DNA from: Acidimicrobiaceae bacterium | GTDB lineage: Bacteria; Actinomycetota; Acidimicrobiia; Acidimicrobiales; MedAcidi-G1 | Length of the DNA: 6,389 bases | Assembly (NCBI GenBank): GCA_002714485.1 | Contig: PAXM01000061.1 | Span: forward strand, 7,010 to 13,398 | Direction of reading: 5' to 3' | Shown: positions 1 through 6,089 of the stretch, piece after piece | How positions within the stretch are numbered: the first letter of the stretch is position 1 | Layout of the letters: each line of letters starts with the position of its first letter | The notes under the pieces: model-generated | Database searches by the model: none | What the model was told of the DNA's origin: nothing | Seen by the model: the letters and a program-made list of their open reading frames with translations, nothing else | Translations under genes and position numbers: made by a program

Positions 1-1
1 C

Positions 2-586
2 ATCGATCCGACAGGTCTTCGGGTGGTTGATGTCGGTGCTAGTACCGGGGGTTTCACCGACTGCGTCCTTCAGTTAGGGGCGGCTTCGGTAGCCGCTGTC
101 GACGTGGGACGCGGGCAACTCCATCATCGACTTGTTGTCGATCCGAAGGTTTCGGTCCACGAGCGGACCAACGTGCGCGGAATAGATGGTTCGTCCATCG
201 GTGCTCCGTTTGACCTTCTGGTGGCCGACCTGTCTTTCATTTCCCTGCGGACTGTGCTGGCCGACCTGGTGGGAATGGTGGTAAACGGATCCCCGATGAT
301 CCTCCTGGTCAAGCCTCAGTTCGAGGCTGGCAAGACCGAGGTGGACCGAGGTAGTGGGGTGATCCGGGACCCGACGGTGTGGGCGATGGTGCTCAAGGCG
401 GTGGACGTCGCGATTCGGGACTGTGGAGCGGCCATCATGGAGGGGATGCCATCTCCAATCACTGGTGCCGACGGGAACGTGGAGTTTCTGGTTCACGTGC
501 GCACCGGCGCGACCGGTGCGCCGCTGGATGTGGCTGGACTAGTGGCTGAGGCGAGCCGGTTCCACGACGGGACGGGGGTCAACTGA
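2..586 (+). CDS. tlyA: TlyA family rRNA 2'-O-methyltransferase (16S/23S rRNA cytidine), N-terminus cut by window edge
   Basis: The frame is open to the left edge from base 2, so only the last 194 residues are seen. The missing part should hold the S4 RNA-binding domain and the start. The visible part is the Rossmann-like FtsJ-type methyltransferase domain. It begins with the SAM-binding motif VVDVGASTGGFTDC (visible residues 8-21), then ADLSFISL with the catalytic Asp at visible 76, LVKPQFEAGK with the catalytic Lys at 104, and GNVEFLV with the Glu at 161. The Asp-Lys spacing of 28 residues matches mycobacterial TlyA (D154/K182, recalled). The first catalytic Lys lies in the missing part. The family methylates C1409 of 16S and/or C1920 of 23S rRNA using S-adenosylmethionine, and in mycobacteria its loss gives capreomycin resistance. 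Whether this protein modifies both rRNAs cannot be told without the N-terminus. Its TGA overlaps the nadK ATG by one base, suggesting translational coupling. Confidence 0.95.
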   Translation: MDPTGLRVVDVGASTGGFTDCVLQLGAASVAAVDVGRGQLHHRLVVDPKVSVHERTNVRGIDGSSIGAPFDLLVADLSFISLRTVLADLVGMVVNGSPMILLVKPQFEAGKTEVDRGSGVIRDPTVWAMVLKAVDVAIRDCGAAIMEGMPSPITGADGNVEFLVHVRTGATGAPLDVAGLVAEASRFHDGTGVN

Positions 587-1437
587 TGGCGCTCGTCGTC
601 CTGGTCGTCCACGAAGATCGTCCCGAAGCCGTTGCCCAGGCCGATGCCCTAGCGGCAGCCCTGATAGACGACAGCCACCAGGTAGAACGCTCCGATGATC
701 CACGGTTTGCCGCTAATGGACTGGACGATGCCACGGACTTGGTGGTGAGCTTAGGAGGGGACGGTTCCATCCTCCGGGCCGTTGACCTTCTAGCAGGGCG
801 TCGTTCGCCGATTCTGGGGGTGAACCACGGTGAACTCGGCTCCTTGACCACTGTCGAGCCGACCGAGGCGTACTCGTCGGTGGTGCGGGCCTTGGCTGGC
901 GACCATGACCTTGAGGAGCGGATGATGCTTCGGGTGGAGGTCCAACGAAAGGTTGGGGGTGGGGTCACCGAGGTGGTCGCCCACGCCCTCAACGAGGTGG
1001 TGGTGGAGCGTCGTGCCACCGACGGTGAGGCGGGTGGTCAGACAGTCCGGGTGGGCGTGACCCTCGATGGGGAGCCGTTCACCTCCTACGCTGCCGATGG
1101 GCTGATCGCCGCCACGCCGACTGGGTCGACGGCGTACGCCTTCTCTGCTCGGGGTCCCATCGTGGATCCATTGCACCGGTCTATCCAGTTGACGCCGGTG
1201 TCACCCCACATGCTCTTCGACCGGACACTGGTTCTGGACCCGTCCACCGAGGTGGGTATAGAGGTGTTGGGTCCGAGAGCCGCAACTTGCACGGTGGATG
1301 GACGGCCCGTCGCCGATCTGGCGGGTGGTGACCGGGTGGTGTGTACCGCTGCTGAGCGGGTGGCCCGGCTGGTGACCTTTGGTCCACGTGACCTGCGGGG
1401 CTTGTTGGTGGACCGCTTCGGGCTTGCCGACCGGTGA
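586..1437 (+). CDS. nadK: NAD kinase (ATP/polyphosphate-dependent)
   Basis: This cytoplasmic enzyme phosphorylates NAD to NADP and is the only known route of NADP synthesis. At 283 residues it has the usual bacterial length. Visible motifs, in order: LGGDGSILRA with the GGDG loop at 57-60; GVNHGELGSL at 78-87; ALNEVVV with the conserved Asn-Glu at 136-137; and DGLIAATPTGSTAYAFSARGP spanning 171-191, the NAD-binding stretch of the family. PVSPHMLFDRTLVL at 204-217 follows. The GGDGS form and the Ser at 86, where most family members have Phe (N-x-G-x-L-G-F-L), are mild deviations. The SAxGG that usually closes the third motif reads SARG. The ATG at 586 shares its A with the tlyA stop (ATGA-type junction), and a G-run (574-578) could serve as a weak ribosome site. 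The tlyA-nadK-recN order is the usual actinobacterial one. Confidence 0.97.
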   Translation: MALVVLVVHEDRPEAVAQADALAAALIDDSHQVERSDDPRFAANGLDDATDLVVSLGGDGSILRAVDLLAGRRSPILGVNHGELGSLTTVEPTEAYSSVVRALAGDHDLEERMMLRVEVQRKVGGGVTEVVAHALNEVVVERRATDGEAGGQTVRVGVTLDGEPFTSYAADGLIAATPTGSTAYAFSARGPIVDPLHRSIQLTPVSPHMLFDRTLVLDPSTEVGIEVLGPRAATCTVDGRPVADLAGGDRVVCTAAERVARLVTFGPRDLRGLLVDRFGLADR

Positions 1438-1475
1438 ACCGGCTGGTGCTCCGATTGGTGACTCTTCGGGGGCTG

Positions 1476-1491
1476 TCGAACCCGTCTACGA
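1476..1491. promoter_or_regulatory. Possible degenerate LexA (SOS) box upstream of recN
   Basis: The 16 bases read TCGAAC-N4-CTACGA. The actinobacterial LexA box is TCGAAC-N4-GTTCGA, so the left half is perfect and the right half matches 4 of 6. The site lies about 110 bases upstream of the recN start, in the only long spacer before that gene, and recN is a LexA target in several bacteria. A 10-of-12 match in a GC-rich genome can arise by chance, so this is a weak candidate. Confidence 0.22.
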
Positions 1492-1517
1492 GGATCGCGT
1501 TGTGATCGAGTCCAGAG

Positions 1518-1554
1518 GGAGCAGGTCTCTGGGTCATGCCTCGAGACCTGCTCC
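1518..1554 (+). terminator. Perfect 12-bp inverted repeat between nadK and recN (hairpin; terminator or mRNA element)
   Basis: The left arm GGAGCAGGTCTC (1518-1529) and right arm GAGACCTGCTCC (1543-1554) are exact reverse complements separated by a 13-base loop. The stem has 8 G-C pairs of 12 and should fold stably in RNA. It sits 81 bases after the nadK stop and ends 46 bases before the recN start. No T-run follows, so it is not a classical intrinsic terminator. Actinobacteria do use GC-rich hairpins without U-tracts, so termination or mRNA processing after nadK is the simplest reading. A binding site for a dimeric protein is an alternative. The structure is certain from sequence; the role is inferred. 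Confidence 0.5.
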
Positions 1555-1589
1555 GGTACACGACAGGACAATTGCCGACAACGGGAATC

Positions 1590-1593
1590 GAGG
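1590..1593 (+). promoter_or_regulatory. Ribosome binding site fixing the recN GTG start
   Basis: GAGG lies 7 bases before the GTG at 1601. This start also gives the N-terminus expected for RecN (MLAELRIAGLGVID), so spacing and homology agree. Confidence 0.6.
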
Positions 1594-1600
1594 CTGAGCG

Positions 1601-3220
1601 GTGCTAGCTGAACTGAGGATCGCCGGCCTGGGGGTCATCGACGAAGTGGAGGTTGTGTTTGGGCCGGGACTCACAGCGGTTACTGGTGAGACCGGAGCAG
1701 GGAAGACCATGATCATGGGTGCCGTGGAACTCCTGCTAGGTGGCCGGGCCGACCCGTCAATCGTCCGCCCCGGGGCCGTTGAGGCCGTCGTGGAGGGTCG
1801 CTTCCTGGTTGATGATGGCGACCTCGGCTGCGGTGTCGATGGTGACCCTCTCGATGGTGAGTTTGTGCTTCGTCGGGTGGTGCCCGCCGACGGACGCAGT
1901 CGGGCGTATGTCAATGGGCGTCTGGAAACGGCGACCGCTCTGGCTGAGGTGGCCGGTCGTCTCGTAGACCTCCACGGACAGCACGCCCACCAGCGACTCT
2001 TGGGAGCAGCGGCCCAACGTGATGCGCTAGATCGGTTCGGGGCGATCGACTTGGTTCCGTTGGCCGAGGCCCACCGACGGGTTGTAGAGATCGACGCGGA
2101 GTTAAACACCTTTGGTGGTGACGAGCGGGCGCGCGTCCGCGAGATCGACCTCCTCCGGTACCAGGTGTCAGAGCTGGACGCTGCAGGGCTGAACGACCCC
2201 AACGAGGATGACCAACTGGCAGCAGAGGAGCTTTTGCTGGGAGACGCGGTGGCCCATCGGGAAGCCGCTTCCGCCGCGCTCGAACTGTTGGACGGTGACG
2301 GCTTGGCTTCTGAAGCGGTGGGGCGTGCTCTGGCGGCTCTGGACGGACGGTCACCATTTGACGGCGCTTCGGTCCGTCTCATGGGCCTAGTCGCCGAGTT
2401 GGGGGACCTTGCGTCGGATCTACGGGTTATCGCTGAGGGCCTCGAGGAGGACCCCGCACGTCTGGATGTCGTGGGAGAACGTCGGCGGTTGTTGGCCGAG
2501 CTTCGACGCAAGTACGGCGACGATTTGGCATCGGTTATCGGCTATCACCGCGAAGTGGCTGACAGGTTGAGGGCTTTGGAGGACCATGAGGCGCGTGCCT
2601 CCGCTCTCGACGCCGAGCGGTTGGTCGCCGAGGCGGCTCGTGCCGGCGCCGCAGCGACCGTGCGCGAGGCACGTCGTCGGGCTGCTCCGGGTCTGGCCGA
2701 CCGGATCTGTGAACACCTCCGAAGCCTGGCCATGCCGATGGCCACCGTCGAGGTAGCAGTCGATGGCGAGGCGGGTGAGGAGGTCGAGTTCCGTCTGTCA
2801 CCCAATTCGGGCTCGCCCATGCTCCCGCTGGCCCGGGTGGCCTCAGGCGGAGAGTTGGCCCGGACCATGCTGGCCGTGGGCATGGTCCTGACGGCTTCAC
2901 CACCAGTGCAGTTGTTCGATGAGGTGGATGCGGGTGTGGGCGGTGAGACGGCGCACCGGATCGGCGAGTCTCTCGCAGCGCTGGCGGCCGACCGGCAGGT
3001 ACTGGTGGTCACCCACCTAGCTCAGGTGGCGGCGTATGCGGACCAGCAGATGCTGGTGGCCAAGGTTGACGACGGAGAGCAGACGGTCGCCTCGATCCGA
3101 GCGCTGGACTCTGACAATCGGGTGATCGAGTTGTCCCGGATGCTTTCGGGGTCACCGGACAGTGAGACGGCGCGCGGTCATGCGGTTGAGTTGCTCGTGG
3201 CCGCTCGTCGCCTGACGTGA
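1601..3220 (+). CDS. recN: DNA repair protein RecN (SMC-like ATPase)
   Basis: RecN is an SMC-family ATPase that gathers DNA ends and supports recombinational repair of double-strand breaks. The 539-residue protein shows the full ABC-ATPase set split around a coiled coil. Walker A is GETGAGKT at 29-36. The Q-loop region LVDLHGQHAHQRLL is at 121-134. The ABC signature ARVASGGELAR spans 411-421, Walker B LFDEVDAGVGGETA is at 438-451, and the H-loop VTHLAQVAAYAD is at 470-481. Residues of roughly 150-370 are rich in Ala, Glu, Arg and Leu, as expected for the two-stranded coiled-coil arm. That region explains a total slightly shorter than the typical 550-590. It starts with GTG behind GAGG. It is separated from nadK by 163 bases, so it may have its own promoter, and from pyrG by 67 bases. 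A possible LexA site lies upstream. Identity is very secure. Confidence 0.97.
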   Translation: MLAELRIAGLGVIDEVEVVFGPGLTAVTGETGAGKTMIMGAVELLLGGRADPSIVRPGAVEAVVEGRFLVDDGDLGCGVDGDPLDGEFVLRRVVPADGRSRAYVNGRLETATALAEVAGRLVDLHGQHAHQRLLGAAAQRDALDRFGAIDLVPLAEAHRRVVEIDAELNTFGGDERARVREIDLLRYQVSELDAAGLNDPNEDDQLAAEELLLGDAVAHREAASAALELLDGDGLASEAVGRALAALDGRSPFDGASVRLMGLVAELGDLASDLRVIAEGLEEDPARLDVVGERRRLLAELRRKYGDDLASVIGYHREVADRLRALEDHEARASALDAERLVAEAARAGAAATVREARRRAAPGLADRICEHLRSLAMPMATVEVAVDGEAGEEVEFRLSPNSGSPMLPLARVASGGELARTMLAVGMVLTASPPVQLFDEVDAGVGGETAHRIGESLAALAADRQVLVVTHLAQVAAYADQQMLVAKVDDGEQTVASIRALDSDNRVIELSRMLSGSPDSETARGHAVELLVAARRLT

Positions 3221-3223
3221 TGC

Positions 3224-3234
3224 GCAACTGTTGC
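3224..3234. promoter_or_regulatory. Short perfect dyad in the recN-pyrG spacer, possible operator
   Basis: GCAAC-T-GTTGC is an 11-base perfect dyad starting 4 bases after the recN stop. A one-base centre cannot form an RNA loop without breaking pairs, so if it is functional it is more likely a protein site on DNA. No known operator is recognised, and a 5-bp half-site can occur by chance. Confidence 0.2.
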
Positions 3235-3237
3235 CAT

Positions 3238-3266
3238 CTGGCGGCGTTCCGCGCGCGCGTCGCCAG
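3238..3266 (+). terminator. GC-rich hairpin between recN and pyrG
   Basis: Bases 3238-3247 (CTGGCGGCGT) pair with 3257-3266 (GCGTCGCCAG) through ten consecutive pairs, two of them G-U, around a 9-base loop. No U-tract follows. It probably ends or slows transcription from recN, but a role in pyrG control is possible because it lies just upstream of that gene. The alternating GC stretch 3250-3259 within it may also pair in other registers. Confidence 0.4.
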
Positions 3267-3273
3267 TCGGGGA

Positions 3274-3279
3274 TAAGTT
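3274..3279 (+). promoter_or_regulatory. -10-like box placed for a leaderless or near-leaderless pyrG transcript
   Basis: TAAGTT fits the actinobacterial -10 pattern TANNNT. Its last base is 9 bases before the pyrG GTG (3288), so initiation at about 3286 would leave at most a couple of untranslated bases. There is no well-placed Shine-Dalgarno sequence: the nearest purine run, GGGGA at 3269-3273, is about 14 bases from the start. Leaderless GTG mRNAs are common in actinobacteria. No good -35 hexamer is seen at 16-18 bases. Confidence 0.3.
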
Positions 3280-3287
3280 GAACTCCC

Positions 3288-4955
3288 GTGACGAAACACA
3301 TCTTCGTGACGGGTGGGGTGGCTAGTTCGCTTGGCAAGGGCTTAACTGCTGCGTCCCTTGGACGCCTGCTCAAGCAGCGTGGACTTCGGGTCGTCATTCA
3401 GAAACTCGATCCGTACATCAACGTGGATCCGGGCACGATGAATCCCTTCGAGCATGGAGAGGTCTTCGTCACAGATGACGGTGGGGAGACTGACCTCGAC
3501 CTCGGCCACTACGAACGTTTCATCGACGAGAACCTGACCCGTGACTCAAACGCGACTACCGGTTCGATCTACTCGTCAGTTATCGCCGCCGAGCGACATG
3601 GTGAATACCTAGGCCGGACGGTGCAGGTCATCCCCCACATCACTGACGAGATCCAACGTCGGATCCGGATGCTGGCCGGCGATGATGTCGACGTGCTCAT
3701 CACCGAAGTCGGGGGCACGGTTGGTGACATCGAGATTCTCCCGTTCCTGGAGGCCATCCGACAGTTCCGTCTGGATGTGGGGCCGACGAACGTCTGCTAC
3801 GTCCACGTGACGTTGGTGCCGTTTATCGGCCCATCGGGAGAGCACAAGACCAAGCCCACCCAACACTCGGTGACCGAGTTGCGTAGCGCCGGCATTCAGC
3901 CCGACGCCATCGTGTGTCGTAGCGACGAGCCGATTAGTGATGGGTTGGAGCGCAAGATCTCCCGACTATCCAATGTGCCATTTAACGGCGTCGTGAACTG
4001 CCCCGATGCCGGAAGCCTGTACGAGATCCCCCTAGTCGTCCACGATGAGGGCCTCGACCAGTTTGTCTGTGACGTCCTCCACCTGATCACCGACCCTCCT
4101 GACCTGACTGAGTGGCGGGCGCTCAACGAGCGGGTGGCTCGGGCTACCACGCCGGTACGCATCGGTTTGATCGGCAAGTACGTGAGCCTGGTCGATGCCT
4201 ACTTGTCAGTCGTCGAGGCGCTCAACCACGCTGCCATCCACCACGGGGCTGACGTCGATATCGACTGGATTCAGGCCGAAGATGTGGAGGGTCTCCTAGG
4301 CGAGAACCGTCTCCGCGACCTCGACGGGATCGTCATACCCGGGGGATTTGGCGAGCGCGGTGTCGAGGGAAAGATCGCGGCGGCCGGCTTCGCTCGGGAG
4401 AACGACGTGCCGTGCCTCGGCCTCTGTCTCGGGTTGCAGTGCATGACCATCGAGTTTGCGCGCAATGTGCTTGGCTTGGAACGGGCCCATTCCAGCGAGT
4501 TTGATCCATCGTCGCCGCACCCCGTGATCGACCTCATGGAGTCCCAGCGGGACGTGTCTGACAAGGGCGGCACGATGCGACTGGGTGCCTACGTCGCTCA
4601 ACTGCAGCCGGGGTCACGGGTATCTGAGATCTACGGCACCGACGTGGTGTCCGAGCGCCATCGCCACCGATACGAGTTCAACCCTCGCTATCGGGCCCGT
4701 TTCGAGGAAACTGGGTTCGTCTGTTCGGGCGAATCGCCCGACGGGCGCCTCGTGGAGTTCATCGAACTCGAAGGACATCCCTACTGGGTCGCAACCCAGG
4801 CACATCCGGAGTTCAAGAGTCGTCCGGATCGGCCGGCGCCCCTATTCCGGGAGTTCATCGGTGCCGCGCTCGAACGGGCCCACGGACGTAACCCTCAACT
4901 CATTGAGGTCCCCGCTGCCGACGGCGCCGATGTCGGAGCAGACGCCGTCCACTGA
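3288..4955 (+). CDS. pyrG: CTP synthase (glutamine-hydrolysing)
   Basis: PyrG makes CTP from UTP, ATP and glutamine, the last step of pyrimidine nucleotide synthesis, as a cytoplasmic tetramer. The 555 residues carry both domains complete. The N-terminal amidoligase domain has the P-loop GGVASSLGKG at 9-18, DDGGETDLDLGHYERF at 63-78 and TEVGGTVGDIE at 139-149, whose Glu140 corresponds to the E. coli Mg-binding E140. The UTP-site segment GPSGEHKTKPTQHSV lies at 181-195. The class I glutamine amidotransferase domain starts near 290. It has IPGGFGERG (350-358), the nucleophile Cys380 in GLCLGLQ, and the His506/Glu508 pair in QAHPEFKSRP. The GTG start gives the canonical MTKHIFVTGG. The last 20 or so residues are an acidic, Ala-rich tail without a recognised motif. 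It follows recN directly with none of the genes that separate the two in mycobacteria. Confidence 0.98.
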   Translation: MTKHIFVTGGVASSLGKGLTAASLGRLLKQRGLRVVIQKLDPYINVDPGTMNPFEHGEVFVTDDGGETDLDLGHYERFIDENLTRDSNATTGSIYSSVIAAERHGEYLGRTVQVIPHITDEIQRRIRMLAGDDVDVLITEVGGTVGDIEILPFLEAIRQFRLDVGPTNVCYVHVTLVPFIGPSGEHKTKPTQHSVTELRSAGIQPDAIVCRSDEPISDGLERKISRLSNVPFNGVVNCPDAGSLYEIPLVVHDEGLDQFVCDVLHLITDPPDLTEWRALNERVARATTPVRIGLIGKYVSLVDAYLSVVEALNHAAIHHGADVDIDWIQAEDVEGLLGENRLRDLDGIVIPGGFGERGVEGKIAAAGFARENDVPCLGLCLGLQCMTIEFARNVLGLERAHSSEFDPSSPHPVIDLMESQRDVSDKGGTMRLGAYVAQLQPGSRVSEIYGTDVVSERHRHRYEFNPRYRARFEETGFVCSGESPDGRLVEFIELEGHPYWVATQAHPEFKSRPDRPAPLFREFIGAALERAHGRNPQLIEVPAADGADVGADAVH

Positions 4956-4968
4956 GGGGCCAGTCGGG

Positions 4969-5556
4969 GTGCCGATTGCGGAATCGGCTTCTGGCGCAGT
5001 GCCTCTTGCAGGATTGGGTAGGGGGTTTACCCGCACCGGTGAAGAGATTCTCCACGTCGGTCATGTCATCACCCTTGCCCGGGCCACCTTTGAGGGCCCG
5101 GCAGGAGAAATCATGGAGCGCGACGTGGTCCACCACCCCGGGGCGGTGGCCGTGGTGGCAATCGATGGTGACGACGTGGTCTTGGTCGATCAGTACCGCC
5201 CGGTCCTAGAGAGGCAGATGCTGGAGTTGCCCGCTGGGAAACTAGACGTCCCCGGTGAGGATCGGCTGACTGCCGCCCGACGTGAACTGGTCGAGGAGGC
5301 CGGCTACGACGCCCCCGACATGGTGGAACTGGGCTCGTTCCACAACTCCATCGGATTCTGTGACGAGCACACCACGATCTACCTTGCCACCGAGTTGGTA
5401 CCAGCCACCCCAGTGGCGGTCAGCATTGAGGAGGAGTATCTGACCGTGGAACGGGTTCCCCTGGACGGGGTCGAGGCGCTAATCGCCAACGGGACCATTA
5501 CCGACGCCAAGACTGTGATCGGCCTGCTGTGGACGTTGCGTCTACTGGGTCGCTGA
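4969..5556 (+). CDS. Nudix hydrolase, ADP-ribose pyrophosphatase type
   Basis: Likely hydrolyses ADP-ribose or a similar nucleoside diphosphate sugar to AMP plus a sugar phosphate. Two starts are possible. The GTG at 4969 (195 residues) has GAGGGG at 4954-4959, 9 bases upstream, and lies 13 bases after pyrG. The ATG at 4930 (208 residues) overlaps the end of pyrG by 26 bases and lacks a ribosome site. I chose the GTG. With the 208-residue numbering, the Nudix box runs from Gly103 to Gly125: ELPAGKLDVPGE, then seven residues, then RELVEEAG, with catalytic Glu119, Glu122 and Glu123. One extra residue lies between the box Gly and Glu110, exactly as in M. tuberculosis Rv1700 (ADP-ribose pyrophosphatase), the gene next to pyrG there. 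The stretch VVHHPGAVAVVA (66-77) and QYRP (88-91) also fit the ADPRase subfamily. The N-terminal 30 or so residues look disordered. The exact substrate cannot be read from sequence. Confidence 0.9.
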   Translation: MPIAESASGAVPLAGLGRGFTRTGEEILHVGHVITLARATFEGPAGEIMERDVVHHPGAVAVVAIDGDDVVLVDQYRPVLERQMLELPAGKLDVPGEDRLTAARRELVEEAGYDAPDMVELGSFHNSIGFCDEHTTIYLATELVPATPVAVSIEEEYLTVERVPLDGVEALIANGTITDAKTVIGLLWTLRLLGR

Positions 5557-6047
5557 GCCGGTCGGCCCATCTGGTCCGCCGGTTCTTCGCCTCGCTCTGG
5601 CCGGGGGGCCCACCGGCCAAAGTGGAGAACTGGGTCCTTGACAGCCTGCTAGCCGGGGAGGCTGACCTCTGGAGGCGTATGTCAGGCCCTGACCGCCGAC
5701 ACGCGGTATCGGTGGCCCGGCGTGTCGACGACCGGCTCGGGGGCGCCGACCGGTCGGTCCTGGCGGCAGCGCTTCTCCACGACGTCGGAAAGGTTGCCAG
5801 TGGGCTGGGCACATTGGTCCGGGTGCTGGCCACTTTGGTCGGCATGGTGGGTGGCGACCGGGTGCGCTCCAGTGACGGCCGGATAGGGCGTTACCTGCGG
5901 CATCCACAGATCGGGGCTGACCTACTCGAAACAGCCGGGAGTGATGAACTCACCGTGGCGTGGGCTGCCCAGCACCACTTGCCAGCGGAGCGATGGACTG
6001 TGGATCAAGTGATCGCCGAGGCTCTGCACGCTGCCGACGACGATTGA
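5529..6047 (+). CDS. HD-domain protein (predicted metal-dependent phosphohydrolase)
   Basis: A 172-residue protein with an intact HD-superfamily metal site. It has His58 in DRRHAV, His84-Asp85 in ALLHDVGK, His125 in RHPQIGADLL, His149/150 in AQHHLP, and Asp170-172 at the C-terminal end. The HDVGK...HPxxGxxLL...HH spacing resembles the first part of HD-GYP phosphodiesterases, but the D-G-x-GYP segment is absent and the protein ends soon after. A hydrophobic stretch, LVRVLATLVGMVGG (96-109), lies between the second and third motifs; it is short for a membrane span. The GTG at 5529 overlaps the Nudix gene by 28 bases and has no ribosome site, so translation is probably coupled. A GTG at 5621 would drop the segment VRRFFASLWPGGPP, which I recall as shared by actinobacterial relatives, so I prefer the upstream start. 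The substrate (nucleotide, cyclic dinucleotide or other) is unknown. Confidence 0.82.
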   Translation: MDVASTGSLSRSAHLVRRFFASLWPGGPPAKVENWVLDSLLAGEADLWRRMSGPDRRHAVSVARRVDDRLGGADRSVLAAALLHDVGKVASGLGTLVRVLATLVGMVGGDRVRSSDGRIGRYLRHPQIGADLLETAGSDELTVAWAAQHHLPAERWTVDQVIAEALHAADDD

Positions 6048-6063
6048 CGGTGTCAGTTTCAGC

Positions 6064-6079
6064 CTCTGTTACGACAGAG
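6064..6079. terminator. Small hairpin between convergent HD gene and trpS
   Basis: CTCTGT (6064-6069) and ACAGAG (6074-6079) form a perfect 6-bp stem around TACG, a UNCG-type tetraloop on the plus-strand RNA. It lies in the 42-base gap where the two genes converge, so it could end transcripts from both sides. There is no T-run on either strand and the stem is short, so the role is tentative. Confidence 0.35.
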
Positions 6080-6089
6080 CGGCGGCCGG

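Noticed and set aside
1379..1501. TTG-started frame overlapping the nadK C-terminus and running to the recN start
   Set aside because: The first part is a frame shadow of nadK without a ribosome site. Only the short section from the GTG at 1502 has any initiation signal and is listed separately as a weak finding.
1086..1571. Minus-strand open frame of 161 codons across the end of nadK and the spacer
   Set aside because: Low-complexity Ser/Arg/Pro product with no recognisable motif, opposite well-conserved nadK.
1534..2511. Long minus-strand open frame of 325 codons opposite recN
   Set aside because: Its product is dominated by Ser, Arg, Ala and Pro with no domain, as expected from the reverse of a GC-rich gene. 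The opposite strand is unambiguously recN.
4585..4929. Upstream in-frame extension of the Nudix gene into pyrG
   Set aside because: It would overlap the essential glutaminase domain of pyrG by over 300 bases, and the extra translation is Ser/Arg-rich with no homology pattern. Starts at 4930 or 4969 give normal Nudix lengths.
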